From: Gyrodactylus bullatarudis
Lineage: Eukaryota > Platyhelminthes > Monogenea > Gyrodactylidea > Gyrodactylidae
Direction: 5' to 3'
Length of the DNA stretch: 64,000 nucleotides
Assembly: GCA_012064415.1 (NCBI GenBank)
Contig: SSNU01000317.1
Location: 186,001-250,000 of the forward strand
Part shown: positions 12,201 to 23,701 of the stretch, piece after piece
Numbering within the stretch: the first letter of the stretch is position 1
Layout: every line of letters begins with the position of its first letter
Notes under the pieces: generated by a model
The model's database searches: none
What the model was told of the DNA's origin: nothing
The model's input: the letters and a program-made list of their open reading frames with translations, nothing else
Position numbers and translations under genes: made by a program

Positions 12201-15200
12201 ATCCTTTAAGCTGTCATAAAATTTAGATAAATTCCTAATTGAGTTAGAGAAATGTGACACTTTTTTTACTAACGTTGATAAAAATCACAGAAAGATTTGC
12301 TTATCATCATTTTTCTATAGATAAAAAAAGATGTATTTTGTTACTTGATGAAGAACGGAAATTCTTTTATGGAAATTTTCTCCCAGTAAACTCATTCAAG
12401 CCTTCTTTACAGAAGGAAGAAAAGAACCACAAACTTTCAACTTGCTGGTTCTTCATGCTTTTCACCATCAAGAGAATTCATCATAAGAGAGTAAATTATA
12501 CACAAAAGAAGTGGCCCAGTTTCTTATTCTAATAATAACAATAATTCAGGGAAGATACCCACTTTAAAAAATGGGCATATACTGCTTAAGAAAATGCGGG
12601 ATTCAAATGCATATGCACAGAACGAAGTAGAAAAAAAGGCTATTTTATACAGCATTCAGGAGATAGGCACTCCTCAAGAAATTAATACCTATTATGATTA
12701 TTCAATATTTGTTTATTTTCTTCTTTTTTTGGGTAAGCATACATATATATTTCCTGCTGATAACTTTCCCTACCAATTTTTTATAATCCAATTGCATTTC
12801 GATAGCATTCCATTCTACTTAACAGGTTTATTGTTGATGGATAAAAAGTACTCAAGAATAGATAGACTGACAAACAATAACAGTGTATACCTTCAAGTGT
12901 TTATCCCCTTGTTGAATACCGATGTATAAATGTAAACGGGAATAAACACTTTTCATTGTCAGTTTTTGATAATTTCAAGATCACCAACATTTATTCAATG
13001 AATGGGTGACCTTGGAATCGGAAATGTTCATGAATAGATGAAGAAAACAAATTCGCAGGTTTCGAAGGTGGTAAACATCTATCTCAAGTGGCTTATTCAT
13101 AAATTCAATGAATGTTCTAGACTATATTAAGGACTAATATCAATTATCTTTATGAAAATGATCCAGATTCCTAATTTTAATTTTGTTCAAAATAATGCTC
13201 ACATTTTGGATTTAAAATTCAAACCGTAATTCCACTCTTTGAACCTTGAGCTGATTTTAATGTAGCTAAGGGATCAAGATGAGAATAACGCGGTAATTCA
13301 GGGATATATCAAAATTTAAGCAGTGATTAAAATCAAGGGTAAAAATTTTACTTTGAAATATTATTTTTAAGCTCTTACAAAAAAATTAAATTTGATAATT
13401 TTCTTGATGTAAAAAGGACACATAAGATAGGCTTTAGATAAGATGAAAAGTTATTTGGTTCAGGTGATTTTTTTATAATTGATCAAACAATAACTCAAAT
13501 GAATCTGAGCGTAATTTTGAAGACTGTATCTGGGTTTGGATTTTTTATGCAAGAGTATATGAGGGATTTGGAATATAGGAATGACATTACTGATGAACTG
13601 TTGGGTATATCTATACTTTTCTAAACACTAATACCCCACAAATACTCAAGGTTCAAGCAAGCAATTTAATGTAGGATGAATTAAAATAAGAGAGAATAGA
13701 TGAATATAAACTTTTGATGCCATATTAGGGGGAATCATGTCAATACTCTAGGAATTGTATTAGCCTGTCAATCAGGGATTTTAATATGTTTATATGTATG
13801 TACCATGTTATTTCTATTTATTCTTCTTTTATGTGAGTGTGTCTATACTCAATAAATTTGCTCACGAAAATCAAGGTAAGAAGGCAGAGAAGAGATGTAA
13901 ATTAGAAAGACAGAATTATACCATCCTTTTTATATGTAATTCTTTTTTATTCACCTTAAATTAAGAAATAACGCAATAGAGAGGGAAAACTTTCTCTTCT
14001 TTCATTATCCATACCCCATCCCAAACATCCAGACTCACACAGAGAAATGCATTATCCTATTAAATATAGGAATAGTAGTTGTTGAGTAAAAGGTTTTTTT
14101 TATTCAAGGAAAATAACTAAATAAGTAAATATTACAACAACAATAAAAGTAGAATTTTCTTAAACTCATTGAACCGATAAGGTGTATTTTAAAAGAATAG
14201 GAGATGAGACGATAAATTAATGATGAATTCCATTTGTATTACCAGCACCAGCAAGAAATATCAACATTAGAAGATGAAATAGAAACGCTAGGGAAATTTT
14301 TAATTTATTTATAAACTAGAAAATACTGTAGCAACAATGTAGAATTCTTTTTTTAAGGAGTTCTTTCTTATTTTGTGCTTCAAATCCTGATTATCTTATG
14401 ATCTGAAAGAAACAACCTCGATTTCTAGTGCAAAACTGAAAAAGGATGCTTCTTAGTTTGATGAAGAAAGGTTTAATTTAATTCAAAAGGTATCTGTCCA
14501 AAGATTGAATTTTTTTCTGCTTAGGTCTGAGTCTATTTAATGATTTCGGAAATTGAATATGAATACATATTCGGAATCATGACGAGTTAAACCTTTGATA
14601 GACGAGCTATTTAATGGGGTGTAAAATTCTCTGAATCTTATTCTACATTGGATAGCAATCATTCTCTTAGAAATGTAAAGTATAAATCTAACTTCCTTTA
14701 ATAATATATTCTTAAAATACAAATTATCTGATTGTGAGAACCTGACTGATCTAAAATTAGTCATGTCTCACATCAGATTTTACCCGGATTATCATAAGTC
14801 TCTTCTCTATTCTTATTTCCATTAATTAATTATAATTGATAATAGCCAGATGATTAATGAATTGCTTCCAGACACTAGAGTTTCTGTTGAACCATTTCTC
14901 TCATTTCATTGCCAATTACTCATTTTATAACATTTAAAAAAAACCCCAAGAACCAGAATTATACCATACTATTGATCAGGTTTAATATCATTTAGTTTGT
15001 ATTTTATCTCAATATAAAATTTCGTCCTAACAAAAAAATCAACTTAATTCTCACTATAAACCGTAGAAATGATATTTAGCTTTAATAAGTCATAATAAAT
15101 GAATCAGATACAGTTCTTTTTTGCATGATTATTATACTTTCTTTTGTTAAATTATTTTAGATTTATTTTCTCGTTCTGATTCTGAAGGATTCTAGGTCGA

Positions 15201-18200
15201 TGGAAAAAGGTAAATTTTGATCAAAATTCGAATAGGCCAATTTACTATTCCAGCTTGGAAACATGGAATTAAAATGCAAGAAATTACATGAATTTCTTTT
15301 TGAATGAAAACTTGAAAAGAAAAACAATGTATGATTCTTATCGAAAATACTGGTCCAAGATATATGCCCAAAATGTGGCCAGAAACTGTGTGAACTTAAA
15401 ACGACCATGTCATCAAGATTTTAATCAATTTTATTTTTTTATATTTTTGAAAAGAAAACTAGATTCAGTGTGAAATAAACATTTTTTCCTACTCCATAAG
15501 AAATTTCCGGTTCCTATTCCTGTAGTTCTCTTCTCCAATGTCCATGCGTAGACTATAAAATGAAAAAAATGAGATTAAAGAAATTCTCTCCTATTTCCTC
15601 CAACGAAAGAGTAAGGAAGCATTCTATTTCATCTTTTAGGGAGAAGCAATAGAATGGAGAACGCGCGCTAAGCATGACGAGAGGCAAATATATCTCTAGC
15701 CTTATTTAGGAATATATACCAAGCATACTAACAAGTATGTGTATATATTCAGTGTATTTGTTCATGATGATCTATGTTATCGTGTATTGATGGGGGAGGG
15801 GTGGGGTTATTTTACTATATTACTATTTCCTATTCTCTATGAATATTTTTTTTACAAAAAAAGAGCGTTTTTCAACTTTATGTCAATCATCCTATTATTT
15901 TTACGTGTTTTTACATCTTCATGTAAAAAAATTGAATGGTAAAATTTATCCATGCTTTTTTCTCAAGTGTGTGCAGAGCCAAGAGTAAAAAGAAATCCCA
16001 AGAACAGTTGCTTGCATAAAAATGGAGGTTTTTGGCAGAGACATCCTTCAAGAAGAAGAAAAGGACAAAATCGGTGATTTTTTACTTTATGTATGAAAAA
16101 TTAAAAAAAACTGTGTCATTTGACACTGAATAATCATGATGAAATTTTTTATTGATTTTATTGAATAAAAAAAGCGAACACGATAACTTATCAAGGAATA
16201 CTTTTTTTCTTGAGAAAAAAATTATTCATTAAAATTTAAGACATGATTTTTTTCGTTTGAAACTTTTATTGACCTTTTTTCATATGATGGTGCACATTTT
16301 TTACTTATCATGTAAAGTTCTTTATCAAAAGTTTCTTTTATTCTTATTTTTTCATGTAGGCGTAATTTAGGCAAATATCCAGACCTCTTTAGAAGTTTTG
16401 TAATGTTACTAGCTAAGCCTGAAACCAGAAAAATTTATCAAGGGTTCAGAGATCAATCGGGGAAATTTTAAAAACCTTTAGAGTCTTAGAGTTCAAAATT
16501 TATTTAAAAGAAATTCATCTCTTCATTTATATAATCATGGAATTAAAACTTGATTGTTTGATTATAGCATCTAAGTATGAGAAGATAATATCAAACAAGT
16601 TAGATTTCGTGTGTAGAAAATCTTCTTTTATCAATTATTTGAGACCTATGATATTGTATTGTAATATTGACTCTGTAATGTCACAGACAATACCTGAAAT
16701 CAGAAACATCTTTCATCTAGATTAGGTCACATAGGTTTTAATTCTTCTGCGCGTTAGAATTTTAAATTATTTTTTAGATATATATATAATCTTAGAGTTT
16801 ACAGCAAAACTGTTAGCATTATTCAATTTGCCCGTATCTTCTGATTACTAAAGACCATGTGAATCATTCTATTTCGAGAAAAGCGGTACTCTATCCTGCG
16901 TCCAAAGTTTAGATAATTCCACTAAAGCAATCTATTGATTTCCTATTGATCTTTAGTTATTATTTCCAGAAATCATTCCACCAACTCTTTAGCCTATTGA
17001 AATTTTACGCTGCAGCAATACCAATCTATTATTTTCAATCAATAACTCTCCACTAAGGAATACACTATAGAATGCTAAGCGTATGCTAACCAAGGGTTAT
17101 TTTTTATTCAGCTATAGAGTAGAAATTATTATTATTATTTAAAGTGAGGAATAGTTCTAAAAAATATTTGAATGAGTAAGAGCTTTTACCTATCTGTGGG
17201 TTGGTGGAGGAGGTTGTAGAATATATACTCTTGTGTGTTAATAACATAGGAGGAGAAATTCGTTAGTTCATTTTTTATTTAAAGCACTGGAGATTTCCCT
17301 CTCATTTTGATTGACGTGGAAAATATTGTGAGCTTTTGTAGGAATGGGTAAAAAATACTTTCAGTGTTGTTTCTTTTTTTCCCCTACACAACATCCAATC
17401 GCGTTCAGTTCCATTCTAGCCATGTGGGATAGAATACATGGATGATTTTTATCATATAAACTAACAACAGTAGAAAATCTATGGAGAAGATGGGAACCAT
17501 TGCTTAAAAGGAAAGAGTACTACCCCCGGATCATAGTTCCTATCTTGTGGGACACGACAAACTGAGCATAGTTTATGGAAATACTCACTATATTATCCTT
17601 TGTTTTTTCTTATTCGACCACTTGAATTGCGTGAGAAATATTTTTCTTGGAAGAGAGAGAAATATTTTCACATTATGTAATTTAAACAAAACAGTAGCAA
17701 ACATGGGGGAGATTTTTAGATTTGGTTATTCCATCTCACGTGATCATAGTGTGAATACGATATAATTGAAAGGAAAAAGAAATGTACGCACAGAATATAA
17801 GATATGATGAATATCCTAAATAGATAGATCAGAAAAACCTCAGATTTATTCAAAAAAACTGAAAAATGATGACATCAATGGTAAACAATGTTAATAGCTG
17901 TGATAACCTTAGATGAATAATAATGAGTTGCTTAAGTTGTATATGCCTTCAAAGGCACAGTGTAACTTGGAGGGTTAAAATCGCTCTAGATTTCAAGAGA
18001 AAGAGTTCTGATAATGATCTGAGAATTTGAAATTGATCGCTCTCTTACTTTGACTGCATGAAAAAAGGAATTTAACTCAAGCCTAAAAAAATTTGCAAGC
18101 TTATTTCTAAATATAAATACTGTTGAATATTAGAAGAGTAAACATGTGTAATCTGATCCTACCACCAAAAAAATAACCTAGGGATATTTTTTTAAACGTA

Positions 18201-21200
18201 AAATTAAGCGGTAGAAAATAAACCTGAATAAATAAAACAACTCTTCATGAGCTGGTGAAGATTATTCTTGCTACTGTTTCATCGTCAAAAAATAAATGTT
18301 TTACTAGAGCGTTGAAAAAACAGTAATATGTCTATGCTAAAGCTTTATAGCATAATACATTCCATTGAGAAATGTCAACTATTTCTATCAATCTGAGAGA
18401 GAAAAATAACAAACAAGCATACATATATCCTATCCTTTTAATCAGAGTATACAGAGTAGTAAAAGTAAAGAAAAATGTGTCATATTATAATAAAATTGGT
18501 TCCCCCTTGTGTGCCGAGACAGCATGTCGAAAATTCAAGTCTCAAAAAATGGAGGAATCCATCACAAAAACACCTGGAATCAAAAATGGGATATTTACTT
18601 TTACTAAATTTGAATTTGTCAGGACTTTTCCGGTAGATTTTTTCTCTACTTTTTTGATGTCCTGCTTTGATATAGAAAAAGATATACTCGGAATTTCTTG
18701 TGTTACAGGTAAGAAGATGATTGTTTTTTCAAAATTACCATTTCAAAAGTAAAAGGTCAAGGCCGAATGAATTAGAGCGAAAATTTATAGATTTTATATC
18801 TTTCACTTTAAATACTTGATTAAAAGTTTAATTAGTTAATAGATGGTCATGGTTTAGAAACTTGGTTGTGAAAAAAATAATTTTCATTTTCTTCACAGAA
18901 TTAAGACCTTTGATGGCCAAATAAACCCAATTGACATGAAGATGAGAATTTACAATTTTTAAGAAAAAACTCAATATTTTTTCTTCGGAAAGTCAAGAAA
19001 AAGTTCAATCTGACCAAAATTAGGTCTTGAATTTTGAAAATCTCCACTTTTTCAAGATTCAAGGTCAAAGTATCCATCGATTTCGAAGATTTGAAGGAGT
19101 TAAATTCTGATATTTGAGATCAATATTAAACAAAGAGTTCAAATTCATCTAAAGAAGTCTTTATTGTAGGAAATTGAACCTTAAACCTTGAATAAGCATA
19201 AATTTGGCTCATTTTCATGTCAACTAGATTTAGAATCACATTAAGAGAATCTATTACGATAGCTAATCACAATTTCTCAGATAAAATGAAATGAATAATG
19301 TATTATGCTTCTAGTAACCGTGTCCATTCACTCAACATTAGACACGCAAAGCAAGTTTGGGTATCTTTTTTTCCTTTTTCCATTTAATCCTAGGAAATAT
19401 TGAGTAATACGCCGAAAAAAAACAAACTGAATAAAGACTGACCGACATTGAAGAACGAGAGAATAGGGAGGCGAGGAAGAATAGATGGCTAAACACGGAT
19501 ATAAGGATCACCATAGACTTTTTCATGATTTATGCATAGAATCTTAATTAAAAATTCATTCTCTTCATAAAAATGTAGTGATTGACGATTTGGTTAGTAA
19601 CAAATTACTCGAAATACTTACAACTAAATGTTGGAACAGCCATTGTTTCATAATCTGAGTAGCCTTCTTTGGTAGTACTCCGCGTTTCTGACGTGAACCC
19701 GAGGAGAGGCTTGAGGAAAAATTGAAACTATCCATTTGATCTAGGGAAGCATTCAGGGCTGCTGCAGTATGTGCACTTAAACTGAGATGATTGAGGATAT
19801 TAGAACTGCTATTCGAACCATTACTGGTTGTAGAGGAACGAGAATCTTGGTTTAACCTGCGTTTATCAATGTCATTCGTTAAATATTCCAAACCGTTTTC
19901 ATTAAAGCTTGAATTATTCTAGAAAATAAAAGCAATGAATATTTTATAAATAAAATCTCTACATGATGTTGCTACATACATGTCCAAAGTTTCCGTGGCC
20001 AGAAAAGCCTAGTTGACTTGGGGAAGTTGGTTCTGATTCACTCGGCGAGGAAGGCTGAGAGTCTGGAATAATTCAAAAGCATATCTTTATTTATAGAGAG
20101 ATCGCTGGATAGAAATAGGAACAAAATTATTTACAACTTAATTTAAAAATATCTCTCAGCACGTATTATCTGTATTTAATGGTATTCTAAAATAAATAGA
20201 GAAAAACATAATTCAGAGACAAGGGGCTAGAAGAAGAAATATTTCGTTCTCTTTCTCTCTGATAATCAATATTCCTATGCTCACCTAGTAAGCTAGTTTC
20301 ACTTTGGAATTTCGCCTTCAGCGATTGTGTATATCGTGCACAGAAATCCTTGCAGAGTTCATTGACCTTTTGTAATTCCAGCATGTGTATCCGAAGGACC
20401 TGAATAGCGCGAATCATCTAAGAAAGGAATACGGGTATAAGAATACGAGATAAGAAACTTTCCTTGAGCATTTTTTTCAATTATAATTGATAATTATCAA
20501 AATATCGAAATTCTAGCCTCACCAATTCGTCTAGCTCTGAATTTTTTGAGAGAACTTCAAATTTAGCATTTGCTAGATTCTCTTCGAGAGCTTCCTCTTC
20601 ATCTTCACTGCTAGCATGATTTAGTTCCTCAAGGCCAGCAATGAGATTACAATGGGATCCAATAGTCTTTTGGTCATCGCCAAAGTCTTCATCGGAAGTT
20701 CGTTTAATGCTTTTCCTGCGTTTAATGCCGTTGTTAGATGAATTAGTTCCAGGTGTTTCATTATGAGAATCATCGGGTTTCTTTGAGGTTGAAGAACCTA
20801 TCGAGAAGTTGGGATTCTTAAGATTGATTTGTAATTCCTGGTTTAAATAATCAACCTTCTGATCGCTGTTCATGTTATCTGTTTTGTTAGACATTTTCAA
20901 TTGAATAAATTGCTTCAATTCAATAAGAAAGGTATCGTTGCCGGGGAAAGAATCGGTTTTTGATGTGGCCATCTCACAATTTTGCAATAATCGTATCAAC
21001 AGCGGATACATTGGATGACTTTAAAATATAGAATGTTTTTATATTTTGTGAATGAGTCTTAATTTTCTGAGAAAACTTACTTTTGAATTTCATGGACAAT
21101 ATTCCCAATAGAACTTGACGAAGATACCTGGCAGTCTTGTTGGCTTGAAGTTGACGAAGAAACTTCATACGAAGAGGATCCAAAGATATTGTTATTGTTA

Positions 21201-21451
21201 TTCTGAATATTCTGCTGTTGTGGATGGTGTCCGTGATGATGGACAATTCCAGAGTTGAAGAGAAACCCGGACATATTGATTTTATCCTCAGTACTATCAA
21301 CGATAATATCAGGACTGTGGGTTTTAGAATTGACACTGTTGAAAATGTTTGCAGTATCTGGAGTTGGCGTGGATCCCGCTCCTTTAAGGGAAATTAAATC
21401 ATTGAATTTCTCTTGGTTGCCAACTGTCAAACTGAAATGATCTGTTGTCAT
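4859..21451 (-). CDS. PKNOX: PREP/PKNOX-class TALE homeobox transcription factor, 9 exons
   Basis: TALE homeodomain protein that in known animals pairs with PBC-class (PBX) partners through its MEIS domain and binds DNA in the nucleus. Exons in transcription order: 21451-21081, 21018-20523, 20417-20285, 20062-19980, 19918-19622, 6592-6381, 6245-5863, 5777-5427, 5340-4859; all introns are GT-AG and phases close to 935 codons. MEIS-domain halves lie at about residues 125-162 and 287-333, the homeodomain at about 439-501 with WFINARRR at 486-493. The KRGVLPK start and LQPMLD end of the homeodomain mark PREP/PKNOX rather than MEIS (KRGIFPK, VQPMID). It is about twice the length of human PKNOX1 (436 aa) because of serine, asparagine and glutamine-rich insertions. 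The start at 21451 is the first ATG of the first recognisable exon; an upstream non-coding or short coding exon is possible. Confidence 0.9.
6381..6592 (-). CDS. PKNOX: PKNOX exon 6: TALE loop, helices 2-3 of homeodomain
   Basis: This exon has no usable start codon, so it is easily missed. Translated from the CTAG acceptor at 6593-6596 it opens [18 protein letters not shown] and continues through [18 protein letters not shown], which is the rest of the TALE homeodomain including the recognition helix. It ends at a GTAAGT donor in phase 2. Its fit to exon 5, 13 kb upstream, is exact in both phase and sequence. Confidence 0.95.
8858..9478. mobile_element. Non-autonomous piggyBac element, 621 bp
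   Basis: It is flanked on both sides by TTAA (8854-8857 and 9479-9482), the piggyBac target site. The termini are a perfect 17-bp inverted repeat, CCCTTGCACTGGAAATG (8858-8874 and inverted at 9462-9478). Three 17-bp imperfect palindromes of the form GGGGTCC-N-GGACCCC lie at 8900-8916, 9258-9274 and 9446-9462. Inside is only the C-terminal cysteine-rich domain of a piggyBac transposase on the minus strand. This is therefore an internally deleted, probably trans-mobilised copy. Confidence 0.88.
8994..9215 (-). pseudogene. piggyBac transposase C-terminal cysteine-rich domain remnant
   Basis: A 73-codon open frame with [19 protein letters not shown] and [12 protein letters not shown]. This Cys/His pattern is that of the zinc-binding C-terminal domain of piggyBac transposases, which contacts the element ends. 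The catalytic DDD core is absent and there is no room for it within the 621-bp element. The frame has an ATG and no internal stop, so translation of a domain-only peptide is conceivable, but nothing shows it. Confidence 0.75.
9905..9975 (+). repeat. Dispersed repeat, copy A (ends in TTAA)
   Basis: Matches copy B at 14525-14580 in opposite orientation; shared landmarks include GAGTCTATTTAATGA and TTGAATATGAATACA. Copy A ends in CTGAAAGGGTTAA, which resembles a piggyBac-type right end. Confidence 0.5.
14525..14580 (-). repeat. Dispersed repeat, copy B
   Basis: Inverted relative to copy A at 9905-9975, with about 85 percent similarity by eye over the shared part. Whether the two are separate insertions or two ends of one large element cannot be settled from this sequence. 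Confidence 0.45.
19622..20062 (-). CDS. PKNOX: PKNOX exons 4-5: linker and first half of homeodomain
   Basis: Exon 4 (20062-19980) encodes a Ser/Pro-rich linker beginning DSQPSSPSE. Exon 5 (19918-19622) encodes a Ser/Asn-rich stretch and then [20 protein letters not shown], the N-terminal arm and helix 1 of the homeodomain. It ends on a GTAAGT donor after QHLV, exactly before the HPYP loop characteristic of TALE homeodomains. Confidence 0.9.
20285..21451 (-). CDS. PKNOX: PKNOX exons 1-3: N-terminus and split MEIS domain
   Basis: Exon 1 (21451-21081) is a Ser/Asn/His-rich leader. Exon 2 (21018-20523) opens with [18 protein letters not shown], the MEIS-A helix of PREP proteins, then runs into about 120 residues with no counterpart in vertebrate PKNOX. 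That insert includes a basic KRRKSIKR cluster, a possible nuclear localisation signal, and the acidic run [11 protein letters not shown]. Exon 3 (20417-20285) resumes with [21 protein letters not shown], the strongly conserved MEIS-B helix. The short intron between exons 2 and 3 keeps phase 0. Confidence 0.88.
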
Positions 21452-23594
21452 ATTGGCATTAGTCTTTAAAAAGTCTGTTTTTCTGCTTCGAGTAATAGAA
21501 TGAAAGAAAAGATGGTCTCTTATTTGATTGACAAAAGCAAGATTTTCTTTTGACTGACAAATAAATTCTGTTATTTCCTAGGTAAAAATTAAGGATCCAA
21601 GTCTTGTGCGTCAGCGTTTTACAAGATTATCTGTACAATTATTTCAAATCTTCTTTTTCGTCTATCTCAATAAACTTCTTTTGGCCAACGAAAATTAAGA
21701 AAGGGTGGATATCATTGCAAATAAGAAAGTTAGAAATATCTTAGGGTGTGGAGGTGTCCTTATGTATCTCTTATATATGCGCTTCATTTTTTTTGTGTAT
21801 TCCACTTACTTAAAACATACTAAAGTATATGCACGTGTACAAAAAATAGTCTATATTGTTACAACCAATACGCTCATATAAAATAACCCATATCCATATA
21901 CATTTATATTATTTCCCAATTGTATAATATATTTTGTACGTTTATGTTTCAGTCTCTTGGTGTTTTTCCTCTTCAAAAAAAAGAAAATTTATTATCGACA
22001 AGGGGGAGGCGTCTGGGAAATGAAAGGACAAAATCTTGAATTTAGTTTTCTCACTAAAATTAGGATGAAAAACTTGATCCAGTTGCCATTGGTTAAAAAG
22101 AAGAAATATGGAGATCTGTTAATAACAGATCGCTTGGGTAAGAATTTGATTAATCAATCAAATTTTAGAAATGGAAAACGGATCAAAAGTGAGGAAAAAA
22201 TTTCTCCTGGTATTTTGAACTAATTGATTTTTCGCCGCAATGTAATTTTTTATTTCAAACTTTGTAAAAACGATCAGTAGAGAATGGTAATTTCGAATAA
22301 TATTTCAATTATAATTGATAATTATAATTATCAAGGGAAGCTTCCGCGACTTCAGATAATGCGTGGCTTCAATGGCAGGCTAGTAGAGTTATAAATGAAC
22401 CAACTTTTAGTTCTTTTTAAAAGATGTGATCGAGGGTAAAAATTGTGTTTTCTAACTGTAAATTGTCAAAAAAACAACTCGAAAATATTCTAACTTCAAT
22501 CAAACCAAATAAATTATTTAATTAAGTTAAATTAAAAAAATTTTTTTATTCATCCATAACTCTGTTTTTATCCTTAATGTTGGAGTAACTAAGTGATATT
22601 GAAAGATAACCTCCAATTTTCAACAATAACTCAATAACTCTAGTCCCTCCCCCCCCCCACTAACTCATTTTCTGCTCATCTTTAAAACTTGTTATTTCAA
22701 TACTGTACTGCTATTCACGTATTTATCAAGTTTTCTATTCCTATTTTTAAGTTTGAAGCTGTTTTTTATTAGTATCGTTGTTTTGTTTCAGCTTTTATTT
22801 TTGAATGAAAGTAAGTTTTTTAAATGGAAAAGTTAACTTTTTTTCTTCTCAAGGGTGGTGTGGGGTGAAATAATATTTCGAAAATGTCAATCAAATGAAT
22901 GAAAAAAAATTAATTTGAACCCGTTGTTAATTGGGAGAGGAAAGGTGGGAAGAATTCACATAGAAGAAATATGAAATAAATGGTACAAAAAGGGTATCTT
23001 TTTGTTTATTCATTAAAGTCTTTTGATTGAGACTATAATGATTGAAACTATATGATAAAAAAGATTGAAATTGAGATTCTAGTCGAAGATCGAAATGAAA
23101 TGCTGAGACGAAATGATTTAAATATTATGCTTTGTTATACAAAATTATAATTTTCACAAAATTACTCGAAAGTAGATACACGATAATATTAATAAAGTTT
23201 TTTGAAGGATTTAATATCTGATCTTGATACTGCATTTCGTCTCGTCTTGTCCTTGTTTTCATAACAATGAACACATCACTTGCAATATTAAAATTCGAGT
23301 TTTGCGTAGAAGATATTCATGGTCTGATCGTGAGACGAAAGAAACAGTTTTATATTTACTAGCTTAAGCTCGTCCCTGAAATGTGTTGGCCATTATCCAA
23401 AGTTAGAGACCTTCTGCCTAAACCTTGACTGAAAAGACACTGTAAGGTCATATGTTTCTGTTTAAACTCAAAGCATTCGTCCACACAAACTAGATAATGA
23501 TGAGAATCCATGCTAGCTGATACGGACCCTATTGAGCCTCTTAGCTGGTTCAGTCCAAATTAAAATAGTTTTTATGAGTCATGAAAAATTATTC
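21452..23594. other. Intergenic region between TUT 3' end and PKNOX 5' end
   Basis: No coding exon is recognised. The proximal part (21452 to about 21900) should hold the PKNOX promoter and 5' UTR, but I see no diagnostic element. It contains the recurring AT motif ATTATAATTGATA near 22308, also present near 7158, 14830, 20483 and 40455, and a poly-C run near 22647. Confidence 0.5.
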
Positions 23595-23600
23595 TTTATT
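23595..23600 (-). terminator. Candidate poly(A) signal of the TUT4/7-like gene
   Basis: AATAAA on the minus strand, about 100 nt past the TUT stop codon at 23702-23704. Position is typical, but the hexamer is frequent in this AT-rich sequence. Confidence 0.45.
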
Positions 23601-23701
23601 TATGTGAAAATAATTGTCAAAATAGACATTCGTTCAATATTTTGGGCTTGTTGACGATTTATTTTGTTCAGTATAAAATGTAAGATAATTCAAGTAAAAC
23701 T

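Larger units (their letters stand above)
6593..19621. other. 13-kb PKNOX intron 5, contains repeats, no genes seen
   Basis: The intron splits the homeodomain between QHLV and HPYP. Apart from the piggyBac derivative at 8858-9478 and a pair of related repeats near 9.9 and 14.5 kb I see only AT-rich sequence. ORFs of 60-126 codons (for example at 12254, 12594, 18372 and 19338) look like random AT-rich frames without recognisable motifs. Confidence 0.65.

Noticed and set aside
15163..15473. Possible second piggyBac cysteine-rich remnant (CPKCGQKLC in one frame near 15365)
   Set aside because: The frame has stops shortly upstream and only one CxxC pair. No TTAA-linked inverted termini were found around it.
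18372..18752. 126-codon ORF inside the PKNOX intron
   Set aside because: No motif, and amino acid composition typical of AT-rich non-coding DNA. No splice or promoter context was recognised.
20974..21336. 120-codon minus-strand ORF overlapping PKNOX exons 1-2
   Set aside because: It is a shadow frame: the conserved MEIS-A sequence and correct phase belong to the other frame.
21957..22223. 88-codon ORF upstream of PKNOX
   Set aside because: Lysine-rich random-looking frame beginning in a poly-A tract. No homology recognised.
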